DNA of 64,000 nucleotides from Pseudonocardia cypriaca (lineage in GTDB: Bacteria; Actinomycetota; Actinomycetes; Mycobacteriales; Pseudonocardiaceae), in NCBI RefSeq assembly GCF_006717045.1, contig NZ_VFPH01000002.1:1116001-1180000 (forward strand), written 5' to 3'. The translations under genes and the position numbers were made by a program. Below, piece after piece: positions 1 to 7,421 of the stretch. Within the stretch, counting starts at the first letter, position 1; the number at the start of each line of letters is the position of its first letter. Below the pieces are notes generated by a model. It made no database searches. It was not told the origin of the DNA and worked only from the letters and a program-made list of their open reading frames with translations.

Positions 1-97
1 CATCGCGAAGGCCAACTCGGAGCCGGGGGCGAACCCGCCGACGGACTACCCGGCCCCGCGCTGGGGCTGGGGAGAGGCGCCGCCCTACACCCCGTGA
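1..97 (+). CDS. C-terminal end of an unrecognised protein (partial)
   Basis: An open frame enters from the left edge and stops at a TGA at 95-97. About 31 residues are visible, Pro- and Trp-rich, ending in GWGEAPPYTP. This is too little to assign a family. It converges on the flavoprotein gene that ends at 113, with a 15-base gap. Confidence 0.5.
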   Translation, partial: IAKANSEPGANPPTDYPAPRWGWGEAPPYTP

Positions 98-112
98 CGG
101 GTTGCGGCGCCC

Positions 113-1255
113 TCAGGTCAGCGCCAGTCTCCCGGCGACGAGGGCGAGGGCGGGGCGGCGCAGGCCCAACCCGCCCGCCCCGCGGACGATGCCCTCCTTC
201 ACCATCGCGGCCGCCCGCCCGGTGAGCATCGGGCCGACCGGTCCGCCGTCGGAGCCGGAGTACTGGACGAGGCCCTCCTTCCGGCCGAGGCTGATGCACT
301 GGCCGTCGAAATCAACGCGCAGCTGCCGCGGGGTCCGGCCGGCCAGGCGGTCGCCGATCGCGCGGACGGCGCACGCGGCCGCCAGCCCTCCCGGACCGCA
401 CCCCATGCGCAGCTCCCGCCCGTCCGGGTTGTGGGCGGCCGCGGCGTCGCCGACGGCGTAGACGTCGGGGTGCGACACCGACCGCATCGTGCCGTCCACG
501 AGCACGCGCCCGTTGCCGCCGACCTCGAGCCCGGCCTCGCGAGCCAGCTGCGGCACCCGGAAGCCGGTCGTCCAGACCACCACGTCGGCGCCGACGTGCT
601 CGCCGTTCTCCAGCAGCAGGCCGTCCGCGGCGACCTTGGCCACCTGCGTGTGCTCGTGGAGCCGGATGTCGAGGCGGTCGAAAGTGCGGTACAGGTGGTC
701 CTGGCCGCGCTCGGACAGCGCGGGACCGAGGGTGCCGCCGGTGAGCAGTCGCACCGTCCGATCCGGGTAGGTCTCCGCCAGCTCGGTGGCGGCCTCGATG
801 CCGGTCAGCCCGCCGCCGACCACGGCGACCGTCGAGGCGGTGCGCATCCGCTCGGGCAGGCGCGCGGCCCGCTCGGCGTCGGCCACCGAGGTGGCGTGCT
901 CGGCGGCGCCGGGCACGGCGTCGAGGTCGGCGCGGCTGCCCAGCGCGTACACGAGCCGGTCGTAACCGACCGGATCGGCGCCGCTCGCCAGCTCCACCTG
1001 CCGCTGTTCGGGGTCGATCCGGGTGACCTGGTCGACGAGCAGGCGGACGCCGCTGCCCCTGAGCAGGTCGCGCAACGGCAGCTCGCGCAGCCGCTGGCCG
1101 GTGGCGAGCTGGTGGTTGCGCATCCGCTCCACGAACCGGTCCCGGTTGTTGACCAGCGTGACCGGGCCGCCGGTGCGCCTGGCGAGCAGCTTGGCGGCGA
1201 CGAGGCCGGTGTAGCCGGCGCCCAGGACCACGATGTGCGGTGTCGTTGTCGTCAT
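113..1255 (-). CDS. NAD(P)/FAD-dependent oxidoreductase (NDH-2-like)
   Basis: The product of about 380 residues has two dinucleotide-binding motifs. The FAD-binding VVLGAGYTGLVAA lies near residues 9-20 and the NAD(P)H-binding VVGGGLTGIEAATELAE lies mid-protein, which is the tandem Rossmann plan of type II NADH dehydrogenases and related pyridine-nucleotide oxidoreductases. The C-terminal GDAAAAH is the usual flavin-contacting GD motif. No transmembrane segment or redox disulfide is evident. The start chosen is the ATG directly before the Rossmann strand; an in-frame GTG lies two codons upstream, and an AAGGAG lies too far upstream to fit either well. It sits 69 bases downstream of a methyltransferase gene, probably cotranscribed. 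The electron acceptor is unknown. Confidence 0.8.
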   Translation of the reverse strand: MTTTTPHIVVLGAGYTGLVAAKLLARRTGGPVTLVNNRDRFVERMRNHQLATGQRLRELPLRDLLRGSGVRLLVDQVTRIDPEQRQVELASGADPVGYDRLVYALGSRADLDAVPGAAEHATSVADAERAARLPERMRTASTVAVVGGGLTGIEAATELAETYPDRTVRLLTGGTLGPALSERGQDHLYRTFDRLDIRLHEHTQVAKVAADGLLLENGEHVGADVVVWTTGFRVPQLAREAGLEVGGNGRVLVDGTMRSVSHPDVYAVGDAAAAHNPDGRELRMGCGPGGLAAACAVRAIGDRLAGRTPRQLRVDFDGQCISLGRKEGLVQYSGSDGGPVGPMLTGRAAAMVKEGIVRGAGGLGLRRPALALVAGRLALT

Positions 1256-1324
1256 GTGCACGAGACGCCGGCGACCCGCTCCTTGTGACACCGCCCGGCG
1301 AGACGTGGGCCACGCGCACTCCTT

Positions 1325-2299
1325 TTACACCGGACGGGCCACGAGGACGTGCACGCCGCTCCTCGGGCCGGTCGGCAGGACGCGGTCGAGCCGGAAGCCG
1401 CCTACGTCGAGGAGCGCGGCGAACTCGTCGGCCGTCCGCTCCTGGCCGCCCAGCAACGTCAGCATGTGCACGTCCATCCGGATGGCCGCTGGGTCGTCGG
1501 CCGCCCGTTCCGGGAGCACCGCCTCGACGAGGAGCAAGGTGCCCGTGTCGGGGATCGCGCGGCGGACGGTCCGCAGGATCGCCACGGCCTCGTCGTCGGT
1601 CCAGTCGTGGATCACGCGGGAGAGCACGTACGCGTCGGCCCCGGCGGGGACGTCGGAGAAGAAGTCGCCGCCGACGGCCGGCAGCTGCGCGTCGCGCACG
1701 ACCTCGGGGCGATCGAACAGCGTCGCCGACAGCTGCGGCGCGGCGCCCAGGATCTCCCGGAGCAGCACGCCCGATCCCCCGCCGACGTCGACGAGGCTGC
1801 GGAACCGCCGGAAGTCGTACGCCTCCACCACCGCGGCCGCCTCGCGCACGGCACGCACGGCCATCGAGCCCTGGAAGCGGGCGCTGTTCGCGGGTTGGGC
1901 GTCGAGGTACTGGAAGAACGTCATGCCGTGGACGCGCTCGAACGGGGTTCCGCCGTCGCGCACCGCGTCCAGCAGCCCCGCCAGCGCGCCGTAGTAGAGG
2001 CCGCCCCGCGCGAGCACCGCACCGCGCTGCGAGCCCTCGACGCCCTCCCGCAGCAGCTCGCTCGTGGCCGTCAGCCCGAACCGGCGGTCCGGCAGCTCCT
2101 CGAAGACCTCCTCGGCGGCGAGACCGCGCAGCACCCGGCGCAGCGCGCCCGCGTCCGCGCCGACCTTCTCGGCGAGCTCCTCCGCCGTGCGCGGGCCGCC
2201 CGCGAGCTCGTCGGCGATGCGCAGCTCGGCCGCGACCCACAGCAGCTGCGTCACGACGTAACCGTCCGTGAGCCGGGCGAGCCGCGCGTCGGGAGTCAT
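1325..2299 (-). CDS. SAM-dependent O-methyltransferase (winged-helix dimerisation type)
   Basis: The 324-residue product follows the plan of small-molecule O-methyltransferases such as the acetylserotonin and carminomycin enzymes. An N-terminal winged-helix dimerisation domain covers about residues 10-85. The SAM-binding glycine loop VDVGGGSG is at about 170-177 and the catalytic-base region SRVIHDWTDDEA at about 228-239, where the His is the expected general base. This family methylates hydroxyl groups of aromatic or polyketide compounds; the acceptor is not predictable and no biosynthetic cluster surrounds the gene. It is the first gene of a probable two-gene unit with the downstream flavoprotein. 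Confidence 0.85.
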   Translation of the reverse strand: MTPDARLARLTDGYVVTQLLWVAAELRIADELAGGPRTAEELAEKVGADAGALRRVLRGLAAEEVFEELPDRRFGLTATSELLREGVEGSQRGAVLARGGLYYGALAGLLDAVRDGGTPFERVHGMTFFQYLDAQPANSARFQGSMAVRAVREAAAVVEAYDFRRFRSLVDVGGGSGVLLREILGAAPQLSATLFDRPEVVRDAQLPAVGGDFFSDVPAGADAYVLSRVIHDWTDDEAVAILRTVRRAIPDTGTLLLVEAVLPERAADDPAAIRMDVHMLTLLGGQERTADEFAALLDVGGFRLDRVLPTGPRSGVHVLVARPV

Positions 2300-2451
2300 G
2301 CACGAGAACGCTATGACCCGGCTGCCCCGGCGCCTATCCGCCGGACGGCATACGCGGGGCTACTCGCTCGCGAGCGCGCGACCACGACGCCCGCGAGCGC
2401 ATCCTCCGCGAGCGCGCCTGGCCAGGCCGACCCCGAGACCTCAACCGCCTG

Positions 2452-2592
2452 CCACCATTCCTGGCGATCATGCCCATCCGAGGCCGGCGACCGGCCTCAC
2501 ACACCGGCGATCACCCCGGATGGCGCCGATCAAGGGCCAATGGTCGCGGTCCAAGATCAACGAGCGACCTTCTCCCCTCGATCACCGACGGG
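2452..2592 (+). repeat. Dispersed repeat module R1, copy A
   Basis: This segment matches 43570-43708 in the same orientation along about 140 bases. Shared blocks include GGCGATCA, CCGGCGA, GCGATCAAGGGC, CAAGATCAAC and GCGACCTTCTCCCC. By eye about four bases in five agree. No coding frame is conserved, so the segment is read as a non-coding dispersed repeat. Confidence 0.7.
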
Positions 2593-2656
2593 AAGCCTGC
2601 CAATCGGCCACCTCAGGCCGAATCCGGGAGGGCAACGAGATGCCGGTGACACCGGC

Positions 2657-2740
2657 CTCCTGGCGGCGCCGCGCGGCCCCAGAGGGCAGGCCCTTGGGCC
2701 TGCCCGCGAAGCAGGCCCTCAGGGGCCGCAGAGGCTCACA
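2657..2740 (+). repeat. Dispersed repeat module R2, truncated copy A
   Basis: This segment matches the reverse complement of about 43370-43451, sharing GGCGCCGCGCG, GGGCCTGCCCGCGAAGC and the block ending AGAGGCTC. It contains an imperfect hairpin, GGCAGGCCC facing GGGCCTGCC. Only one end resembles the 18-base terminal inverted repeat of the full copy at 43278-43451, so this copy looks truncated. Confidence 0.65.
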
Positions 2741-2871
2741 GAAGGCACATCCTTGAGCCAGGAGCCTTGCCGCACACCTCGCGTAGCCGTGCAGTCTCTG
2801 GCTGGTCGCCGACACAGCGCGCACGCCTCCTCGCGATCCGAACCGAGGACGACGCCGTACTCCTCGACTGA

Positions 2872-3240
2872 TCAACCGCGCGGCGGCAGCACGCAGAACT
2901 CGTTGCCCTCCGGGTCCGCGAGCACCACCCACGGGAGCTCCGGCTCGTCGGCGATGCGGGTCGCGCCCAGGTCGACGAGCCGCTGGACCTCGCTCTCCTG
3001 CGTCCCTGCGGCAGGTGCGATGTCCAGGTGCAGCCGGTTCTTCCCGGCCCGCTCCTCGGGCACCGGCTGGAAGAGCAGCAGCGGGCCGCCGCCCGTGCCG
3101 ATCTGCACGTACTCGACGCCGTGGGCGTCGCGCCACCGCCGGTCGACCTCCGTGCCGAGCGCCGCGCACCAGAAGGTGGCGCAGCGCTCGGGGTCGCGGC
3201 AGTCGACGGCCACCGCGATCAGCCTGCTGACCATGCCCAC
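2872..3240 (-). CDS. VOC family (glyoxalase/bleomycin-resistance fold) protein
   Basis: The protein of about 122 residues is a single VOC domain. It has an N-terminal beta strand (LIAVAVDCRDPERCATFWCAA), a central metal-ligand-like NRLHLDI and a C-terminal strand ending in LADPEGNEFCVLPP. This is the common actinobacterial stand-alone form similar to PhnB or glyoxalase-like proteins. Start is GTG at 3240 with GAAGGG five bases upstream; an ATG two codons downstream is also possible. The substrate is unknown. Confidence 0.8.
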   Translation of the reverse strand: MGMVSRLIAVAVDCRDPERCATFWCAALGTEVDRRWRDAHGVEYVQIGTGGGPLLLFQPVPEERAGKNRLHLDIAPAAGTQESEVQRLVDLGATRIADEPELPWVVLADPEGNEFCVLPPRG

Positions 3241-3261
3241 CCGTTCCCTTCCCGCCGCCGG

Positions 3262-4206
3262 CTAGTGCGCGTCGAACAGCACGCTCACGGACTCGCCGTT
3301 GTGGATCCGGCGGACCGCCTCGGCGAGCGCCGGGGCGATCGAGAGCACGGTGAGCTTCGGCGCGTGCTCGGCGCCGGGCACCGGGACCGTGTTGGTGCAG
3401 ACGATCTCCGCGACGTCGTCGCGCCGCCCGATCCGCTCCAGCGCGCCGTCGCTGAACAGGCCGTGCGTGCAGGCCACGCGCGCGGAGGCGATGTCGTGGT
3501 CGACGAGCCGGTCGAGCAGCTCGACGATCGTGCTGCCGCGGGCGATCTCGTCGTCGAGCACCACGACGTCCTTGCCGCGGACGTCACCGATGATCGAGCT
3601 GATCACGACCTTGTCGTCGGAGATCCGCTCCTTCGCGCCGGCCGCGACGGGCAGGCCGAGCAGCCGGGCGAAGCGCGAGGCCTCCTTGGCGTTGCCGAGG
3701 TCCGGCGACACCACGACGGAGTTGGACAGGTCCCCGTTGCGGAAGTGGCCGGCCAGCTCGTGCAGCGCGTGCAGGTGGTCGACCGGCACCCCGAAGAAGC
3801 CGTGCACCTGCGGGGAGTGGAGGGTCATCGTCAGCACGCGGTTCGCGCCCGCGGTCTGCATGAGGTCAGCCATCAGGCGGGCTCCGATGGAGATCCGCGG
3901 CGCACCCTTCTTGTCCGACCGCGCGTAGGCGAAGTGCGGCATCACCACCGTGATCCGCGCGGCCGACGCGCCGCGGGCCGCGTCGAGCATCAGGAGCAGC
4001 TCGACGAGGTGCTCTTGGACCGGCTGCACCAGCGGCTGCACGATGAAGACGTCCCGCTCCCGGCAGTTGGCCTGCAGCTGGACCTCGAGGCAGTCGTTCG
4101 CGAACCGGGTGATCCGGGACGGTGCGAGCGGCACCTCCAGGTGGTGGCAGATCGCGGCCGCGAGCTCCGGGTGGGCCGAGCCGCTGAAGATCGTGATCTC
4201 TTTCAT
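3262..4206 (-). CDS. Ribose-phosphate pyrophosphokinase (PRPP synthetase) paralogue
   Basis: This 314-residue protein has the PRPP synthetase architecture: N-terminal IFSGSAHPELA, the ATP/ribose-5-phosphate region VVMPHFAYARSDKKGAPR and the PRPP-binding loop VVVLDDEIARGSTI. The flexible loop carries SDKK where the housekeeping enzyme usually has QDRK/RQDRR, and the PRPP loop carries DDEIARGST rather than DDMIDTGGT. It is therefore probably a second, divergent PRPP synthetase. The start is ATG at 4206 with GGAGGA seven bases upstream. The ATG overlaps the stop of the isopentenyl-diphosphate isomerase gene (ATGA), which implies translational coupling. Confidence 0.85.
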   Translation of the reverse strand: MKEITIFSGSAHPELAAAICHHLEVPLAPSRITRFANDCLEVQLQANCRERDVFIVQPLVQPVQEHLVELLLMLDAARGASAARITVVMPHFAYARSDKKGAPRISIGARLMADLMQTAGANRVLTMTLHSPQVHGFFGVPVDHLHALHELAGHFRNGDLSNSVVVSPDLGNAKEASRFARLLGLPVAAGAKERISDDKVVISSIIGDVRGKDVVVLDDEIARGSTIVELLDRLVDHDIASARVACTHGLFSDGALERIGRRDDVAEIVCTNTVPVPGAEHAPKLTVLSIAPALAEAVRRIHNGESVSVLFDAH

Positions 4207-4772
4207 CGGGTCCTCCAGACTCCGCGGCGAGCGTCGAGCAGCGGGGCCTGCAGCTGCGCCCACGGGGACAGCTCGCCCGCGACCGCCGCCGCGAGGAACG
4301 CCTCCCAGCTCCACCACTCCACCGACTCGACCTCGTCGGGCCGCGCCCGCGGCTCGCCGACGAGCGTGCACACGTACACGGGGCAGAGCTCGTTCTCCTC
4401 GACCCCGCCCGCCTCGGCCCGGTAGGCGAAGTCGGGCAGGACCAGCTGCAGGTCCACGGCATCCAGGCCGAGCTCGTCGGCCAGCCGCCGCCGGACCGCG
4501 TCCTCCATCGCCTCGCCCGGCGCCGGATGGCCGCAGCAGGTGTTGGTCTGCACGCCGGGGAACGTCGCCTTGTGCCGGGCACGGCGCGTGACGAGCAGGC
4601 GGCCGTCCCGGTCGAAGCCGTAGCAGGAGAAGGCGAGGTGCAGCGGGGTGCTCGGCCCGTGCACGGTGGCCTTGTCGGCGACGCCGATGGCGCGCCCGTC
4701 GTCGTCGAGGAGCACGACCTGTTCGGGAGGGCCCACGCGGTAACCGTAGTCGATCGCTTGCTTTTCATACAT
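4203..4772 (-). CDS. idi: Isopentenyl-diphosphate delta-isomerase, type 1
   Basis: This Nudix-fold isomerase interconverts IPP and DMAPP for isoprenoid synthesis. Its 189 residues match the usual length of about 180. It shows LHLAFSCYGFD, the catalytic-Cys segment TNTCCGHPAPGEA, the Nudix-like helix AVRRRLADELG and the second acidic motif VEENELCPVY, all as in E. coli Idi. The ATG at 4772 lies inside a perfect inverted repeat and only six bases from the start of the divergent TetR gene, so the mRNA is probably leaderless. Its stop overlaps the PRPP synthetase start. Confidence 0.9.
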   Translation of the reverse strand: MYEKQAIDYGYRVGPPEQVVLLDDDGRAIGVADKATVHGPSTPLHLAFSCYGFDRDGRLLVTRRARHKATFPGVQTNTCCGHPAPGEAMEDAVRRRLADELGLDAVDLQLVLPDFAYRAEAGGVEENELCPVYVCTLVGEPRARPDEVESVEWWSWEAFLAAAVAGELSPWAQLQAPLLDARRGVWRTR

Positions 4773-4789
4773 ACACGCATGTATGAAAA
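4762..4789. promoter_or_regulatory. Palindromic operator spanning two divergent start codons
   Basis: TTTTCATACAT and ATGTATGAAAA form perfect 11-base arms around a six-base spacer (4773-4778). Each arm contains the start codon and first codons of one of the two divergent genes, so both proteins begin MYEK. The symmetry, AT-richness and position fit an operator for the adjacent TetR regulator. The binding itself is an inference. Confidence 0.6.
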
Positions 4790-5360
4790 AGAAGTGCGCA
4801 GGACGGCCGAGGACACCGCAGCCACCCGGGCCGCGCTCGTCGACGCCGCGCTCTTCGCCTTCGCCCGCGAGGGCGTCGAACGCGCGACCCTGGGCGGGAT
4901 CGCCGAGGCCGCAGGGGTGACGCGCGGGGCGGTCTACCACCACTTCGCCGACAAGGACGCGCTGCTCGCCGCCGTGCTCGGTGAGACGTGGGAGGTCGTC
5001 GCCGCGCCGGTGTGGGCCGCACTCGATGCGCCCGGCCTCCCGCTGGGCGACCGGCTGGAGGCGTTCGCGCTCGCCTGGCTCACGGCGTTGCACTCCGATC
5101 GCCGGTTCGCCGCCCTGATGGCGGTGAGCCTGCGGGCGGCCGCCCCGTCCACCGGGGAGAAGGCCGCGGGGTTCCACGCGTGGCGCGACCGGCTCCGCAC
5201 CGCGTTGCGTTCCGGCCTCCCCAGCGGCCCGGACCCGGCCGCGGCGCACCTGCTCGCCTGGCTGAGCGGCACCGCGCTGCTCGCGGGCCACGACCCCGCG
5301 CTCGTTCCCCCGGCCGACACCCGCAGCGTGCGGCCACTGCTCGGAGGGATCCTCCTGTGA
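4779..5360 (+). CDS. TetR/AcrR family transcriptional regulator
   Basis: The 193-residue protein has a TetR N-terminal helix-turn-helix, with TLGGIAEAAGVTRGAVYHHFADKDALL at about residues 33-60, and a divergent ligand-binding C-terminal domain. The first codons lie in the palindrome shared with the divergent isomerase gene, which suggests autoregulation plus control of idi. A GTG five codons downstream, preceded by AAAAAGAA, is an alternative start. The stop overlaps the GTG of the MFS gene, so regulator and transporter form one unit, the usual arrangement for a drug- or metabolite-responsive efflux system. The ligand is unknown. Confidence 0.85.
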   Translation: MYEKEVRRTAEDTAATRAALVDAALFAFAREGVERATLGGIAEAAGVTRGAVYHHFADKDALLAAVLGETWEVVAAPVWAALDAPGLPLGDRLEAFALAWLTALHSDRRFAALMAVSLRAAAPSTGEKAAGFHAWRDRLRTALRSGLPSGPDPAAAHLLAWLSGTALLAGHDPALVPPADTRSVRPLLGGILL

Positions 5361-6556
5361 CATCCCGTGGACCGACCCACCCGCGAGCCGCGGTCGGCGT
5401 CGTCACGCTCGCGCTCGTCGTCGACATGTTCCTGTACGGCAGCCTCGTCCCACTGCTGCCCGTGCTCCCCGCGGTCGCCGGCTCGTCGGGTGCCGCCGGG
5501 CTGCTCTTCGCCGCGTACGCGGTGGCGATGCTCGTCGCGACGCCGGTGGTGGGCCGCTGGGTCGACCGGAGCGGTCCGCGGGCGCCCCTGCTCGCCGGTC
5601 TGGTCGCGCTCGCCGCGGCGACGGCGCTGTTCGCGGCGGTGGTCGACGTCCCGGGTGCCGCCGGGCTCACGGTGCTCTCGCTCGCCAGGGCGGCGCAGGG
5701 CGTCGCAGCGGCCGCGAGCTGGTCGGCGGGGCTGGCGCTGATCGCGAGCACCCACCCACCCGAGCGGCGCGGCACCGTCATGGGGCTCGCGCTGTCGGCG
5801 ATCGGGGTCGGGGTGCTGCTCGGTCCGGCCGTCTCCGGGTTCCTCGCTGACGCGTTCGGCCCGCGTGCCCCGTTCGTGCTGGTCGCGGTACTGGCCGCCG
5901 CCGACGCGGTGGCTCGGATGATCTGGATCCGGCCCACCGCGGCCGCCCCGGCGTCGGTCCCCCTGCGGGTGGTCGCGCGGGGGCCGCGGGCCGGGCTGCT
6001 GATCGGGCTCACCGCCCTGGGCGCGGCCGCGATCGCGTTCGCCGAGCCCGTGCTGCCGCTGCACCTGTCCGCGCTCGGGCTGGGCTCCACCGGCATCGGG
6101 CTGGTCTTCGGCGCGGCCGCGCTGCTCGGCGGGCTGGCGGCGCCGCTCGCCGGGATCGTGACCGACCGGCTCGGCGCGCCCCGCGTGGCGGCGCTCGGCA
6201 CGCTGGTCGCGGCCGCCGGGTTCGTGCTGTGCGGCATGCCGGCGGCCGCCGCGTCGATCGCGGGGGTGCTCGTGGTCGGGATCGGCGCGCAGCTGGTGCT
6301 CGCGCCCACGCTCGTGCTGATCGGCGCGCTCGCCGAGCACATCCAGCCGCCCGCCTACGGCGCGGCGTACGCGCTCTACAACCTCGCCTACACCGCCGGG
6401 CTCGCCGTGGCGCCGCTGGCGGCCGGCACCGCGGCCGCGCTGGCCGGCGTGGCAGCGACGACGATCGCGGCGGCGGCCGTCGCCGCCCTCACCGGCCTCT
6501 GGCTGCTCCTCCCCTCACGCACCTCTGCTCCGCCGACGCACCCCGTCAACGGGTAG
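5357..6556 (+). CDS. MFS transporter
   Basis: The 399-residue protein is almost entirely hydrophobic, with about 12 predicted membrane segments. It carries the MFS loop-2/3 signature as GRWVDRSGPRAPLL near residues 65-78 and a second copy, GIVTDRLGAPRVAAL, in the C-terminal half. Start is GTG at 5357, overlapping the TetR stop (GTGA), with GGAGGG eight bases upstream. It resembles drug:proton antiporter-1 (DHA1) exporters. Control by the coupled TetR protein is likely; the substrate is unknown. Confidence 0.85.
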   Translation: MTSRGPTHPRAAVGVVTLALVVDMFLYGSLVPLLPVLPAVAGSSGAAGLLFAAYAVAMLVATPVVGRWVDRSGPRAPLLAGLVALAAATALFAAVVDVPGAAGLTVLSLARAAQGVAAAASWSAGLALIASTHPPERRGTVMGLALSAIGVGVLLGPAVSGFLADAFGPRAPFVLVAVLAAADAVARMIWIRPTAAAPASVPLRVVARGPRAGLLIGLTALGAAAIAFAEPVLPLHLSALGLGSTGIGLVFGAAALLGGLAAPLAGIVTDRLGAPRVAALGTLVAAAGFVLCGMPAAAASIAGVLVVGIGAQLVLAPTLVLIGALAEHIQPPAYGAAYALYNLAYTAGLAVAPLAAGTAAALAGVAATTIAAAAVAALTGLWLLLPSRTSAPPTHPVNG

Positions 6557-6590
6557 CGCGAGCTGCGCGGGCCGCAGGAGGGGCACGAGG

Positions 6591-7421
6591 CTAGGTGCGC
6601 GGCAGGCGGTACCAGCGCCTCGCGGTACCGGCGCGCACCTCGGCCAGCCCCGCCTCGTCGACGCCCGCCGCGACCACCGCGGCCTCGAGGTCGCGCAGTG
6701 CCGTGGCGTAGTCGGCCCGCAGCGTCACGACGGGCCAGTTGCTGGCGAGCATCAGGCGGTCCGGCCCGAACGCCTCCACGGCGTGGGCCACGGCGGGGGC
6801 GATCGCGGCGGGATCCCACCGCTCCCAGGAGCTGAGCAGGTCGACCCCGATCGAGAGCTTCAGCGCCACGTTGGGGCAGGTGGCCAGGGCGGCGAGCCGT
6901 TCCACCCAGCCGCCGAGATCACCGGTCTCCAGGGGCGGGCGGGCCAGGTGGTCGGCGACGATGCGCAGCTCCGGCACCCGCCGCGCGAGTGCGACCACGC
7001 TCTCGACCTGCGCGTCGGTGACGGGGACGACGTCCCAGGCGAGGTCGGCGGCGGCGAGCGAGGCCATGAGGTCGGGGTCGAGCCAGTCGAGGGGCTCGCG
7101 GGCGACGAGGCAGCGCACGCCGCACCAGCGGGTCCGGTCGGCGCGGGCCAGCTCGGCGCGGGCCGCGGCCGCATCGGCGAGCGGCAGCCACCCGACGACG
7201 CCCGCCACCTGCGGGAACGCGGCCGCATAGGCGGCGAGCCGGTCGTTCTCCTCCGGGGTGTCGACCGACTCGACGAGCACGGTGGCCTCGACACCGGACG
7301 CGTCCAGCAGCGGTGCGAGGTCGGCGGGCCCGAAGTCGACGGCGAGCTCGGTGTGCGCGGGGCTGCGCCAGGGCTGTTCCTGGAGGTCGGTCCGCCAGAA
7401 GTGGTGATGCGTGTCGATCAC
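6591..7421 (-). CDS. Amidohydrolase family protein (lactonase-like)
   Basis: The 276-residue TIM-barrel hydrolase begins with the metal-binding IDTHHHFW motif. It ends in the amidohydrolase-2 pattern RLMLASNWPVV followed by RWYRL, like L-fuconolactonase, L-rhamnonolactonase and 2-pyrone-4,6-dicarboxylate lactonase. The start is GTG at 7421 with GGAGCGG upstream, overlapping the stop of the fusion gene (GTGA). As the last gene of the catabolic operon, it may hydrolyse a lactone or amide intermediate. Confidence 0.8.
   Translation of the reverse strand: MIDTHHHFWRTDLQEQPWRSPAHTELAVDFGPADLAPLLDASGVEATVLVESVDTPEENDRLAAYAAAFPQVAGVVGWLPLADAAAARAELARADRTRWCGVRCLVAREPLDWLDPDLMASLAAADLAWDVVPVTDAQVESVVALARRVPELRIVADHLARPPLETGDLGGWVERLAALATCPNVALKLSIGVDLLSSWERWDPAAIAPAVAHAVEAFGPDRLMLASNWPVVTLRADYATALRDLEAAVVAAGVDEAGLAEVRAGTARRWYRLPRT

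Larger units (their letters stand above)
2300..2871. other. Non-coding stretch with two dispersed repeats
   Basis: No credible gene is seen in these 572 bases between the methyltransferase and VOC genes, which both lie on the minus strand. The stretch holds two sequence modules (listed separately) that recur near 43.3-43.7 kb. Confidence 0.6.
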
